Source: Entomomonas sp945283395
Lineage (GTDB): Bacteria > Pseudomonadota > Gammaproteobacteria > Pseudomonadales > Pseudomonadaceae
DNA length: 24,297 nt
Assembly: GCA_946480835.1 (NCBI GenBank)
Contig: CAMLLC010000022.1
Location: 1-24,297, forward strand
Direction of reading: 5' to 3'
Shown: positions 1 to 7,626 of the stretch, in pieces
Numbering within the stretch: position 1 is the stretch's first letter
How the letters are laid out: every line of letters starts with the position of its first letter
Made by a program: the position numbers and the translations under genes
Notes under the pieces: generated by a model
Told to the model about the DNA's origin: nothing
Seen by the model: only the letters and a program-made list of their open reading frames with translations
The model's database searches: none

Positions 1-54
1 TATAGGCTAGATTTAGAGATCGCCAGATTGAAACGATCTCTATGAATCACACAC
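1..54. repeat. Left copy of a terminal inverted repeat at the window edge
   Basis: Bases 2-54 match the reverse complement of the last ~54 bases of the window with a single internal difference (G at base 35 here), and the match stops abruptly after 54. Inside it, AGAGATCG (15-22) and CGATCTCT (34-41) form a perfect 8-bp hairpin arm pair. The pattern fits the end of an insertion sequence or other multicopy repeat where the assembly broke. No transposase is visible in the window, so the family cannot be named. Confidence 0.8.
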
Positions 55-323
55 ATCAATATAGCAAGTTACATATGTTAATTGAAAAAAATTGGAGACT
101 TTGTAGTGAGATTACTTTTCATTATGCCGATTTACATCAATTATCTATACATCCAGTAACTAAAATTTTACATCTGATTGTTAAAGTAAAACATTTATTT
201 ATTCATATTAGGACTTATTGTCATAATTTACAAAATATGTTTAGTTGATTAATAATTGAAAAATAGTAAATACTCTTTTTTAATTAGTATTTGCTAAATT
301 TCAAATTAAGTTTTAATTTAAAG
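55..323. other. Gene-poor stretch between the edge repeat and hpt
   Basis: A 68-codon open frame on the plus strand (42-248) begins inside the edge repeat and resembles no family I recognise. Its composition is that of translated AT-rich DNA, so I do not call it a gene. The only supported element is the probable hpt terminator at 258-295. Confidence 0.5.
258..295 (-). terminator. Probable Rho-independent terminator of hpt
   Basis: The arms 265-274 (agtaaatact) and 286-295 (agtatttgct) pair over ten positions with one G-T wobble. Read on the minus strand, the hairpin is followed by a short T run (complement of 259-263). It lies just downstream of the hpt stop codon. Confidence 0.55.
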
Positions 324-875
324 TTATTTGACAGCAAAGATGCCAGGGGCATTACGCCAATAACCTTTGTAATCCATGCCATAACCAAAGATAAATCTAT
401 CACGGCATTTTAATCCTGTATAGTTAGCCGAAAAACCTGGAATAGCTTTACGCTGATGCTCCTTATCAATTAAAACTGCTGTATAAACTCTCTTGGCACC
501 TGCATGTTGACAATATTGAATAATAGCAGAAAGAGTATGGCCTTCATCAAGAATATCATCAATAATTAAAATATTTCTATCAATAAAAGAAACTTCAGGT
601 TTAGCCTTCCAAAACAATTCACCACCACTGGTTTCGTTTAAATAACGAGTCGCGTGAAGATAAGATACTTCTAAAGGAAAATCAAGCTTGGTTAATAATT
701 GGCCAGCAAAAATCAATCCGCCATTTAACACACAGAACACAAGCAGATTTTTATCTGCTAGTTCGCTAGTTATGTTAGCCGCTATCTTACTTATAGCCGC
801 TTCAACTTCTGATTTAGTAAATAAACAATCAGCATCTGCTCTTACTTTAAGGATAGTCTCCATATCAAGACTCAT
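324..875 (-). CDS. hpt: Hypoxanthine-guanine phosphoribosyltransferase
   Basis: This cytosolic purine-salvage enzyme joins hypoxanthine or guanine to PRPP to make IMP or GMP. The 183-residue product carries the type I phosphoribosyltransferase PRPP loop (ILIIDDILDEGHTL, residues 102-115). Its segments LHATRY (73-78) and FWKAKPE (88-94) are those I know from the Pseudomonas hypoxanthine phosphoribosyltransferase family, whose usual length is about 185 residues. It ends in GYWRNAPGIFAVK as those proteins do, so it is complete. The start at 875 has only a weak ribosome-binding site (agg at about -12), and a second Met at codon 5 is possible. In Pseudomonas hpt lies beside upp; here the two are separated by about 4 kb of other genes. 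Confidence 0.95.
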   Translation of the reverse strand: MSLDMETILKVRADADCLFTKSEVEAAISKIAANITSELADKNLLVFCVLNGGLIFAGQLLTKLDFPLEVSYLHATRYLNETSGGELFWKAKPEVSFIDRNILIIDDILDEGHTLSAIIQYCQHAGAKRVYTAVLIDKEHQRKAIPGFSANYTGLKCRDRFIFGYGMDYKGYWRNAPGIFAVK

Positions 876-942
876 GGGTAATTACCTATACAACTATAAA
901 AGAGGTGGGTATTTTACACGTTAACGTCATAAGTTAATAATA

Positions 943-1506
943 TTATTCGTCGCGTTCTTCTAATAATGTTCGTTTTAATAAGATATAAACTGCTCCTGTG
1001 CCGCCATGTTTGGCTAAACAAGAGGAGAAGCCTAAAACTTGCGGGTGTTGACGTAGCCAAGTATTTACATAACTTTTGATAATAGGTTTACTTTTATCTT
1101 TCCTTAAGGCTTTACCATGTGTTACTCGAATGCAACGTATTTGCCTTTTTGCGGCTTCTGCAATAAACTCCCAAATAAGTTCTCTCGATTGATTTACCGT
1201 CATTCCATGCAAATCAATACTTCCTTCAAAATTAATTTGTCCTGCTTTGAGACGACGCATTTGTGAATCTTGAATTCCTGTAGCTGCCCAATAAAGAAAC
1301 TCTTCAGGCATTACATCTATTACAAATTGATCGGATAGGCCTTCCATCACGGTTCCTTTATTAGTTAAATGGCTAGCAAATTGCCTCCGTTTCTTAATAA
1401 ATTCGGGGTCCCTTGTCTTACGGCCGATATCAGCTTTATCATATTTGATAGGTTTAACACCAGTTAACTCGAATCTAAATAAAGAAAAATCTTTATCTTC
1501 TATCAT
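943..1506 (-). CDS. Smr-domain protein (SmrB-like endonuclease)
   Basis: The 187-residue protein has a poorly conserved N-terminal half and a C-terminal Smr domain with DLHGMT (98-103), THGKA (129-133) and GGTGAVYILLK (168-178). Related Smr proteins such as E. coli SmrB cut mRNA at collided ribosomes; MutS2-type Smr domains nick DNA. The DLHG and HGK motifs are the nuclease signature. There is no MutS ATPase domain, so the stand-alone SmrB class is more likely. It resembles the Pseudomonas Smr protein along its full length, including SDQFVID (58-64) and WLRQH (150-154). The gene is 67 bp upstream of hpt on the same strand, so the two may be cotranscribed. The ribosome-rescue role is inferred from the family. 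Confidence 0.88.
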   Translation of the reverse strand: MIEDKDFSLFRFELTGVKPIKYDKADIGRKTRDPEFIKKRRQFASHLTNKGTVMEGLSDQFVIDVMPEEFLYWAATGIQDSQMRRLKAGQINFEGSIDLHGMTVNQSRELIWEFIAEAAKRQIRCIRVTHGKALRKDKSKPIIKSYVNTWLRQHPQVLGFSSCLAKHGGTGAVYILLKRTLLEERDE

Positions 1507-1666
1507 GTTTAAATCTTCAGAGCAGTTATTTATATACTATTTTAAAATTCTAAAACTATCATGACTAGTGCTAATCTGTTGAGGCATATTGTTATCATTT
1601 AACCTTTTATAGAATAATAAGAAATACTCTATTTATTACTATATATAAGATTAATATGAAAATTGT

Positions 1667-1855
1667 CTTGACTTATTCACATTAGTTGATTTTTTAAAAG
1701 GTTATTGATAAAAGTCTTTATATATTTAATATAAATATATAATATATTGATTTATAATAAGTTTTTATTATTATTTTTTAAGCAATTTGTTGAAGGGGTT
1801 GTATTATTAATACCTAGAAAAATTTTTAAGGTATTATTAACAGAGTTATCCACAG
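1667..1855 (+). repeat. DnaA-box module, copy A
   Basis: Conserved blocks in order: a 16-mer cttgacttattcacat (1667-1682), atattgatttataat (1744-1758), ttttttaagcaatttgttg (1774-1792), and a 24-base block ending in the DnaA box and cacag (1832-1855). Each has a counterpart in copy B in the same order. Offsets of 342 to 358 bp indicate a diverged tandem duplication. Confidence 0.75.
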
Positions 1856-2008
1856 GTTTTGTGGATAGTTACAGCTAATACTGATGGCTGATAGTAAAGC
1901 AGCTATGTCAAGTGGAAAAGCCTGCTAATTAATCTTTTGGCTAATAAAAAATTGCTTGACTTGCAAAGCAGTTTAAGTTCCTTCTTAGAAAATAATTAGT
2001 TATATAAA

Positions 2009-2213
2009 CTTGACTTATTCACATATCCTGCAAATTCAAGCTTTATCGTGTCAAGAACTTTTTTATTATTTGCCATTAGTCTATATTATTAAATAACATA
2101 TTGATTTATAATTATTTTTTATTTTTGATGTTTTTTTAAACAATCTACTGTAAGTAAGTAATTAGTGACCTTAGGTTATTTTGTTAAAATATTATTAACA
2201 AAGTTATCCACAG
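2009..2213 (+). repeat. DnaA-box module, copy B
   Basis: Counterparts of copy A: an identical 16-mer (2009-2024), an identical 15-mer (2098-2112), a related T-rich block (2132-2150), and a 24-base block ending in the TTATCCACA box (2190-2213) with one difference. The sequence between blocks has diverged and changed slightly in length. Confidence 0.75.
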
Positions 2214-2223
2214 AATTTGTGAG

Positions 2224-2268
2224 TTTTTAAAAATTAGATAATCCTTGCTTATTTGAAAGGATTATCTA
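2224..2268 (-). terminator. Rho-independent terminator of the carbonic anhydrase gene
   Basis: The arms 2235-2246 and 2257-2268 (tagataatcctt / aaggattatcta) pair perfectly over 12 bp with a 10-base loop. On the minus strand the hairpin is followed by atttttaaaaa. It lies 24 bp past the stop codon and separates the gene from the oriC-like region. Confidence 0.85.
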
Positions 2269-2291
2269 GTAAAAGAATTTTTTAGTAGCAA

Positions 2292-3029
2292 TTATTCATC
2301 ATCAATTTGTCTATCATTGAGAGGTTGAATTGGTCTGTTATTAGTATGCCCTAATAACTTCTCAAATTTAGCGACTTGCTCTTTAGACACTGTAACAGAT
2401 TCCTTCAAAACTAGCCAAGTAACACCTTCGGTACAGGGTGGAGTAGTGAGTGATCCTTCAAAATGATAATAACTTTTATTGCTAGGAAGAAACTTATCAA
2501 TATTGAAAGGAGATTTTATTTTAATAGTTTTATCTTGCTGCTTAGAGACAACTCGCCAAGCTTTTTCTATTTCCTGGTTGGCCTTGCCTTCTTTTAGCAT
2601 AACGGCTAATATTAAAAGTTTTCCCTCCTTATCAGTGTGTACAAAATGAACTTCTAAAGGAAAGGAATTGCCTTCTATTTGATTTTCACTAGGAGTATGA
2701 AAGTGAAATTGTTTTAGTAAATAGTGAGTGCCATTAAAAGTTAAATAGTCATCATCACTATTAACAGAGACTTGCACAGTATGCCCATTATTAATAACTT
2801 CTTCTGGTGTTAGCTCATAATGAAATATAAGAGGTTGCGGAGCTAGTTTTTTGGCTTTGGTAATATTAATAGGCGATTGATGTTTACCTGTTTTACAGGT
2901 CCTGAAGTCTTTAGAAATATCTCCCCAATGTTCTGGTGATATAGTGCCTTCATATCCCCAATGTTCGTCAGCCAGTAACTGGCCACTAAATAATAATGTA
3001 ATTAATATAAGAAGTTTACTGATTTTCAT
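2292..3029 (-). CDS. Periplasmic alpha-class carbonic anhydrase
   Basis: The enzyme hydrates CO2 to bicarbonate. The 245-residue precursor begins with a Sec signal peptide (residues 1-20, hydrophobic core LLILITLLF, likely cleavage at LLA-DEHW). The zinc ligands are visible as the His pair in FHFHTPSE (H109, H111) and H128 in EVHF. SLTTPPC (193-199) is the active-site Thr segment. C45 and C199 are placed to form the disulfide common in bacterial alpha-carbonic anhydrases. The length is normal for secreted forms. The start is backed by a good Shine-Dalgarno (aagga) and by the signal peptide. It lies downstream of chaA on the same strand but 144 bp away, with its own terminator. A part in pH or bicarbonate supply is inferred. 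Confidence 0.95.
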   Translation of the reverse strand: MKISKLLILITLLFSGQLLADEHWGYEGTISPEHWGDISKDFRTCKTGKHQSPINITKAKKLAPQPLIFHYELTPEEVINNGHTVQVSVNSDDDYLTFNGTHYLLKQFHFHTPSENQIEGNSFPLEVHFVHTDKEGKLLILAVMLKEGKANQEIEKAWRVVSKQQDKTIKIKSPFNIDKFLPSNKSYYHFEGSLTTPPCTEGVTWLVLKESVTVSKEQVAKFEKLLGHTNNRPIQPLNDRQIDDE

Positions 3030-3173
3030 ATTTTTTCCTTTTAAAAAAATAACTAACCAATTAGAAAAGAAAAGAGTGAATTTGCTCCTTACATACTAAA
3101 AAATAATTATAATTAGTTAAACCAATATTCAGTATTTAGAAAAGATAAATGTTGAATGGGCAATAGTATTATT

Positions 3174-4262
3174 TTATAAGCCTATAACTGATAACATAAT
3201 AAAAGTGGCAAACAGAACAAAATGAGTCATTCCTTCGATAGCATTGGTTTCTCCGTCTATTAAATTGATCATAGCTACCATCAATGTAATAAAAAGTATG
3301 ACGGTTTGAGGAATAGTAAGCCCCATTATAATTTGTTGTCCTGTGAGTAGGGCTACTGCTTCAACTACTGGAATGGTCAGTATAACGGTTGATAAGCTAG
3401 CACCTAATGCTATATTGATAACAGGCTGCATTCTATTTGTTAGGGCTGCTTTTAAAGCAGTTAATATTTCAGGACTGGCTGAGATAATAGCTACTACCAA
3501 GCCTAAAATAATAGGTGGCATGTTAAGCCCTTGTACTCCTATGTTTAAGAGCTTAGACATCACTTCAGCCAAAACACCTGTCAAAATAACACCAACTAGC
3601 ATTAAGCTAATAGCTACTTTTACATTATTGGTCGTATGATGCTCAGCCTGTGCAACTTCACCACCTTTGTCTGCATAGTTATAATGGAAAAAGTAGCTAT
3701 GCTTGCCAGTTTGTAACTTTAAAAAGAGAGCATAAAAAATAGCCATTATTATGATGGTGAACATAGAGTAATAAGTCCATTTATCAGTCGGCAAAAACTC
3801 TGGTACTAGCATTGCAATTCCTATTGCAGTCATGATCATAACGACATAGGTTTTACCTGAATCATCATTGTAAGCTTGCTCTCCATATTTTAAACCACCT
3901 AATAATGCGGCAAGTCCTATAATGCCATTAATATCAAGCATAATAGCAGCGTAAATGGTATCTCTAGCTAGGGTCGGCGAATGCTCATGTCCCATCATAA
4001 TGACTAAAATAATAACTTCAACCATAACTGCCGAAAGTGTTAATACCATGGTACCGTAAGGCTCGCCTAGTTTTTCTGCAATGGCTTCAGCATGATGGGC
4101 AACCCTAATGGCTACTCCTATAATAGCTATAATAAGTAGTATTGCGCTGATAAGCGCTAAGCCTCCACCTAGACTTATTAAAGTGTGTTCAAAGCTATAA
4201 GCTATGACGGTAGATAATAGCCCTATAAACATAAGTTTTTCTTTTTGTAGTACTTTGCTCAT
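3174..4262 (-). CDS. chaA: Calcium/proton antiporter (ChaA-like)
   Basis: This inner-membrane antiporter of the CaCA superfamily exchanges protons for Ca2+, and in E. coli also Na+ or K+. The 362 residues (E. coli ChaA is about 366) are mostly hydrophobic helices. The two characteristic repeats are visible: GEPYGT with a following acidic residue (66-71, E82) and SASPE (261-265) in the second half. An acidic and histidine-rich loop (about 190-215) separates the halves. A clear Shine-Dalgarno (aagga) precedes the ATG. The gene follows trmJ by 28 bp on the same strand and is probably the last gene of upp-trmJ-chaA. Ion specificity cannot be read from the sequence. Confidence 0.9.
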   Translation of the reverse strand: MSKVLQKEKLMFIGLLSTVIAYSFEHTLISLGGGLALISAILLIIAIIGVAIRVAHHAEAIAEKLGEPYGTMVLTLSAVMVEVIILVIMMGHEHSPTLARDTIYAAIMLDINGIIGLAALLGGLKYGEQAYNDDSGKTYVVMIMTAIGIAMLVPEFLPTDKWTYYSMFTIIIMAIFYALFLKLQTGKHSYFFHYNYADKGGEVAQAEHHTTNNVKVAISLMLVGVILTGVLAEVMSKLLNIGVQGLNMPPIILGLVVAIISASPEILTALKAALTNRMQPVINIALGASLSTVILTIPVVEAVALLTGQQIIMGLTIPQTVILFITLMVAMINLIDGETNAIEGMTHFVLFATFIMLSVIGL

Positions 4263-4290
4263 AAGTCAGTCCTTATAAAATTATTTTAAT

Positions 4291-5052
4291 TTAGTTCTTT
4301 GAACCAATAGCTTTATTAGTTTCAGTAAGAATACCTCTCAAAATATTCATCTCTAATTTAGTTATTTGTGCTTTGCCATACAAACGACGCAATCTAGCCA
4401 TCAAATGTTTTGGTTTATTAGGATCAAGAAAATGAATGTTGATTAATGTCTGTTCTAAATGTTGATAAAACAGCTCTAAATTATCTTTAGTACAAGGCAA
4501 GTTATTTTGTTCCAGAGCGGATTCTTGCTTTTGCATCTTGGTCGGTAATTGTTGCCATTGCAAATAGGCCATCTGTAGTTCATAAGTCAATATTTGCACT
4601 GCGGCAGCTACATTAAGTGATGAAAAATTTTTATTAGCAGGAATCTGGATATGATAATGACAACGCTCTAATTCTTCATTAGTTAGGCCAGCATGTTCTC
4701 GACCAAAAACTAAAGCGATCTTATGTTGTTTTTTTAGGTTATTGATCGCAAGCTCAGCAGCTTCCTTGGGATTTAAAATAGGCCATGGAATTTGCCTTGC
4801 TCTAGCACTGGTTCCTAAGACTAAATGACATCCTATTAAAGCTTCATCTAATGAACTAATCACAGTAGCATTTTGTAAAATGTCATCAGCTCCAGAAGCT
4901 CTGGCTATTGCTTCTGTATCAGGAAAATGTTTGGGGGTTACTAAGACTAATTGACTTAATCCCATGTTTTTTAGAGCTCTAGCAGCTGCACCAATATTAC
5001 CAGGGTGAGAGGTTGCTACCAGAACTACTCTAACTAAAAATAATGGATTCAT
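4291..5052 (-). CDS. trmJ: tRNA (cytidine/uridine-2'-O-)-methyltransferase TrmJ
   Basis: This SPOUT-class enzyme methylates the 2'-O of nucleotide 32 in tRNA anticodon loops using S-adenosylmethionine. Motif 1 (TSHPGNIGAAARAL, 14-27), motif 2 (VFGREHAGLTNEE, 115-127) and motif 3 (SSLNVAAAVQ, 144-153), which make the trefoil knot, are all present. The 253 residues match the family (about 246 in E. coli). It starts 9 bp after upp ends and lacks an evident Shine-Dalgarno, which suggests translational coupling. Pairing with a pyrimidine salvage gene and a cation antiporter is an operon of convenience as far as I can tell. Confidence 0.94.
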   Translation of the reverse strand: MNPLFLVRVVLVATSHPGNIGAAARALKNMGLSQLVLVTPKHFPDTEAIARASGADDILQNATVISSLDEALIGCHLVLGTSARARQIPWPILNPKEAAELAINNLKKQHKIALVFGREHAGLTNEELERCHYHIQIPANKNFSSLNVAAAVQILTYELQMAYLQWQQLPTKMQKQESALEQNNLPCTKDNLELFYQHLEQTLINIHFLDPNKPKHLMARLRRLYGKAQITKLEMNILRGILTETNKAIGSKN

Positions 5053-5061
5053 AACTATTGT

Positions 5062-5703
5062 TTAAGTTTCTTTTTGATGGGTGCCAAAAATTTTATCTCC
5101 AGCGTCACCCAATCCAGGTACTATGTAACCTTTTTCATTAAGATGTGAATCGATCGATGCTGTATAAATAATTACATCGGGATGAGTTTTTTCTAAAGCT
5201 GCTATTCCTTCAGGGGCAGCCACTAAAACTAGTGCTCTAATCTCTTTACAACCAGCTTTTTTGAGCATATTTATAGTGGCTATCATAGAACCACCTGTTG
5301 CAAGCATAGGATCAATAATGAGGGCTTTGCGCTGATCTATATCATAAGCTAATTTTTCTAAATAGGTATCAGGTTTTAATGTTTCTTCATCGCGTACCAA
5401 GCCTATCACACTGACTTTAGCACTAGGAATTAAATTCAATACACCATCTAACATACCTATACCTGCTCTAAGGATAGGAACAACTGTTATTTTTTTTCCC
5501 GCAATTTTTTCAACCGCTATTTCATTACCTTCCCATCCTTTGATTTGGCAAGTTTCTAAAGGCATATCTTTGGTTGCTTCATAAGTGAGTAAAGCGGCTA
5601 TTTCTTGGGCTAACTCACGGAAATGTTTGGTACTAATATCGTGACGGCGCATCAGGCCAATTTTATGACGGATAAGTGGGTGAGCTATTTTATGGATGGG
5701 CAT
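5062..5703 (-). CDS. upp: Uracil phosphoribosyltransferase
   Basis: This cytosolic pyrimidine-salvage enzyme converts uracil and PRPP to UMP. The PRPP loop LIIDPMLATGGSM lies at residues 128-140, and the uracil-binding C-terminal segment IVPGLGDAGD is intact. The N-terminal HPLIRHKIGLMR (8-19) is typical. Its 213 residues are the usual length. It heads a minus-strand unit with trmJ and chaA, with a ggag Shine-Dalgarno about 8 bases before the ATG. A tacaat -10-like hexamer lies about 55 bp upstream on the minus strand, but I see no convincing -35. Confidence 0.96.
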   Translation of the reverse strand: MPIHKIAHPLIRHKIGLMRRHDISTKHFRELAQEIAALLTYEATKDMPLETCQIKGWEGNEIAVEKIAGKKITVVPILRAGIGMLDGVLNLIPSAKVSVIGLVRDEETLKPDTYLEKLAYDIDQRKALIIDPMLATGGSMIATINMLKKAGCKEIRALVLVAAPEGIAALEKTHPDVIIYTASIDSHLNEKGYIVPGLGDAGDKIFGTHQKET

Positions 5704-6220
5704 TGATAATCTCCAGTATAAGGACCCTCATAGAGATAATAAAAATATTTGATGCATTGTAACGCTAAACAGATTATTTTTGTATGTTTTATTATTGAGA
5801 AAGAATAACTTAACTGGATTTTAAATTGCTTTAATGCAACCAAAGATAAAAGCTAAAATTTAGATATTATCGACAATTAATAAAATTAGTTAACCTATTC
5901 TTTATTAATGGATATATTAATTAGAATATAGTATTAACGTAGGTAAATATAGTGAAAAATAAAACATTTTTTATAGATAATAATGAAACGTTATCAAAAA
6001 GGGGCTTTTATGACTATTTTTAACCTTTTCAAAGGGTAGGGTAAATAAAAAGTTACACTAGTTAATAATTTTATGAGGTTAGTTACTTTTGAAGAAACAG
6101 AATAACTACTTATATCGTTAACATCATACTAAGTGATTAGCAAAAACCTGCATAAACTATAAAATATAAGCTAAATGAGACGATTAGCTGATTCTCTGTA
6201 TTTACGTAATTCGTTCTGAA
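5704..6220. other. 517-bp intergenic stretch, upp to maf
   Basis: Nothing definite is visible beyond the upp leader at its left end. There are no long open frames, no tRNA and no recognisable decayed gene. In Pseudomonas, maf is followed by sppA, a HAD hydrolase and rluC; none of these is found here, so the region may be a rearrangement junction. Confidence 0.5.
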
Positions 6221-6799
6221 TTAAGGCAAGAATACTTGCTCTTTAGCTAACATATCTACTAAGCGTATTAAGGGAAGTCCCATAAGGCTTGAAATATCTT
6301 CTCCTTCAGTTTTTCTAAATAGGCAAACACCTAACCCTTCAGCTTTAATGCTACCCGCGCAGTTATAAGGTTTTTCTATCTCTATATATCTTTTAATGGT
6401 GTTATCAGATAATTCTCTAAAATAAACATGAAAAGGTATTGTATCTACTTGTAAGTGTTCTGTCATACTATTAAATAGCGCTAATCCTGTGTAGAAAGTA
6501 ACCTTTTTACCGCTGGACGCTTTAAGTTGTTTAAAAGCGTTTGCATATTCATGCGGTTTACCTAATATTTGCCCATCAATGCTAGCTACTTCATCGGATC
6601 CAATAATAAGATGTTGGGGGAACTGTAGTGAAATAGCTTTGGCTTTTAAAACCGCTAAACGTCTTGTTAACTCTTGTGGTGTTTCTTGCAGTAAAGCTGT
6701 TTCATCTATATCAGGACTAATGCTAATAAAAGGTAATTGCAATTTTTCTAAAAGCTGTTTGCGGTAAGGGGAGCTTGAAGCTAAAACAAGTGGTAGCAT
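6221..6799 (-). CDS. maf: Maf-like nucleotide pyrophosphatase, YceF type (m7GTP)
   Basis: Maf proteins hydrolyse non-canonical nucleoside triphosphates; the YceF branch prefers 7-methyl-GTP. The 192-residue protein has LASSSPYRK (6-14), the catalytic acidic motif in IIGSDEV (65-71), and GKPHEY (80-85). FYTGLALFN (102-110), CAGSIKAEG and LMGLPLI follow, and all match YceF rather than the YhdE dTTP/UTP branch. It is complete and divergent from yceD, with a 96-bp shared promoter region, as in Pseudomonas. The family-branch call comes from remembered motifs and is somewhat less sure than membership of Maf itself. Confidence 0.92.
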   Translation of the reverse strand: MLPLVLASSSPYRKQLLEKLQLPFISISPDIDETALLQETPQELTRRLAVLKAKAISLQFPQHLIIGSDEVASIDGQILGKPHEYANAFKQLKASSGKKVTFYTGLALFNSMTEHLQVDTIPFHVYFRELSDNTIKRYIEIEKPYNCAGSIKAEGLGVCLFRKTEGEDISSLMGLPLIRLVDMLAKEQVFLP

Positions 6800-6857
6800 T
6801 TTTTCTCATATAAATATAGTAAATATTACAATTATTACATTTTATAGATAAATTCCT

Positions 6858-6886
6858 TTGACAGAAAGAACTAACATCCATAAAAT
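6858..6886 (+). promoter_or_regulatory. Sigma-70 promoter of yceD-rpmF-plsX
   Basis: A consensus -35 TTGACA (6858-6863), a 17-base spacer and a -10 TAAAAT (6881-6886) place transcription start near 6892-6894. That is only 2-4 bases before the yceD ATG at 6896, so the mRNA would be leaderless or nearly so. Confidence 0.8.
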
Positions 6887-6895
6887 AACGCCCCT

Positions 6896-7426
6896 ATGTC
6901 AAACAGCCCAATTCCTCATTATATTGAGCCTTATAAATTGGCTGATCGAAATATTACTTATGAAAGTGATATTCCCTTAGCTGATTTTCCGCGTTTACAA
7001 GAAGCTTTAGCCTCAAAAAGGGCTACTATTCATGTAAAAGTGGCGATTAAAAAAGGGGAGCAACAACAGGTTTTAATGTATTTAACAATTGTTGCATCAA
7101 TGGAGTTGGTTTGTCAGCGTTGCTTAGAATTAATGACGTTTAGCACGAATGCTACTTATCAATATATGTTTATACGTGATGAGCGTGATAATGTAATGCT
7201 ACCAGAAGGATATGACGTGCTCGAAGTAGCCACAAAAGATCCTTTTAATTTAAAAGTATTGGTTGAGGATGAGTTATTATTGGCTCTACCCATCATACCA
7301 ACACATGAAATAAATGAATGCCAGCAACCGGCGGCAACTTTAAAAGCTGAGCCGATTGAGAGTGAGGTGATAAGGTCCAACCCATTCAGTGTTCTGGCGC
7401 AGTTAAAGCGTGACCCCAAAGCTTAG
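6896..7426 (+). CDS. yceD: YceD, large-subunit rRNA accumulation protein (DUF177)
   Basis: YceD family members sit upstream of rpmF in most proteobacteria and are linked to 23S rRNA accumulation. The 176-residue protein shows the family CxxC (C73, C76 in CQRCLE), a further Cys at 142 (ECQQP), the acidic DELLLALPIIP segment (125-135) and the terminal NPFSVLAQLK. Similarity to the Pseudomonas homologue extends to the N-terminal residues (PIPHYIEPYKLADR), which supports this start. No Shine-Dalgarno precedes it (the preceding bases are taacgcccct), in line with a near-leaderless message. It is followed 13 bp later by rpmF. Its molecular activity is not settled. Confidence 0.93.
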   Translation: MSNSPIPHYIEPYKLADRNITYESDIPLADFPRLQEALASKRATIHVKVAIKKGEQQQVLMYLTIVASMELVCQRCLELMTFSTNATYQYMFIRDERDNVMLPEGYDVLEVATKDPFNLKVLVEDELLLALPIIPTHEINECQQPAATLKAEPIESEVIRSNPFSVLAQLKRDPKA

Positions 7427-7439
7427 GAGTTAATGAATT

Positions 7440-7625
7440 ATGGCTGTTCAACAGAACAAAAAATCCCGCTCTGCTCGTGATATGCGTCGCTCTCATGATG
7501 CGTTAAAAGCAAATGCTTTATCTCATGAAAAAACTACAGGTGAAGTGCATTTACGTCATCATGTAACACCTAACGGTGTTTATCGTGGTCGGCAAGTGAT
7601 CGTAGAAGACCAAGATATAGAGTAA
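7440..7625 (+). CDS. rpmF: 50S ribosomal protein L32
   Basis: This 61-residue basic protein of the large ribosomal subunit starts MAVQQNKKSRSARDMRRSHD, the standard gammaproteobacterial L32 N-terminus. It also has TTGEVHLRHHV (32-42) and YRGRQV (48-53). It has no cysteines, so it is the zinc-independent form. A gga Shine-Dalgarno element lies in the short gap after yceD. Its stop codon lies one base before the plsX start, giving tight coupling between ribosome and lipid synthesis genes, as in E. coli. Confidence 0.98.
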   Translation: MAVQQNKKSRSARDMRRSHDALKANALSHEKTTGEVHLRHHVTPNGVYRGRQVIVEDQDIE

Positions 7626-7626
7626 T

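Larger units (their letters stand above)
1507..2223. other. oriC-like gene-free region with duplicated DnaA-box modules
   Basis: No ORF of note lies here. The stretch is very AT-rich and holds four good DnaA boxes in one orientation: TTATTCACA at 1673-1681 and 2015-2023, and TTATCCACA at 1846-1854 and 2204-2212. A weaker inverted one (tgtggatag) is at 1860-1868. The boxes belong to two collinear modules about 350 bp apart that also share AT-rich blocks. The run 1690-1780 is almost pure A/T and could serve as an unwinding element. This is the architecture of a bacterial origin, but dnaA, dnaN, rpmH, mnmG and parAB are not here, and flanking genes on both sides run the same way. A DnaA-titration or regulatory locus is the main alternative. 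Confidence 0.5.

Noticed and set aside
42..248. 68-codon open frame at the left edge.
   Set aside because: It starts inside the edge repeat, has no ribosome site, and its His/Ile/Leu-rich product resembles translated AT-rich DNA.
688..924. 78-codon plus-strand frame overlapping hpt.
   Set aside because: It is antisense to a conserved gene and has no independent support.
1660..2225. The duplicated modules as a CRISPR array or plasmid iteron set.
   Set aside because: There are only two copies, about 350 bp apart, with several separate blocks rather than short regular repeats, and no rep or cas gene is present.
3343..3639. 98-codon plus-strand frame inside chaA.
   Set aside because: It is a shadow of the clearly real antiporter gene on the other strand.
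5960..6060. Possible hairpin and riboswitch-like G/A-rich patch in the gap before maf.
   Set aside because: The arms are too short or leave no loop, and no known riboswitch core is seen.
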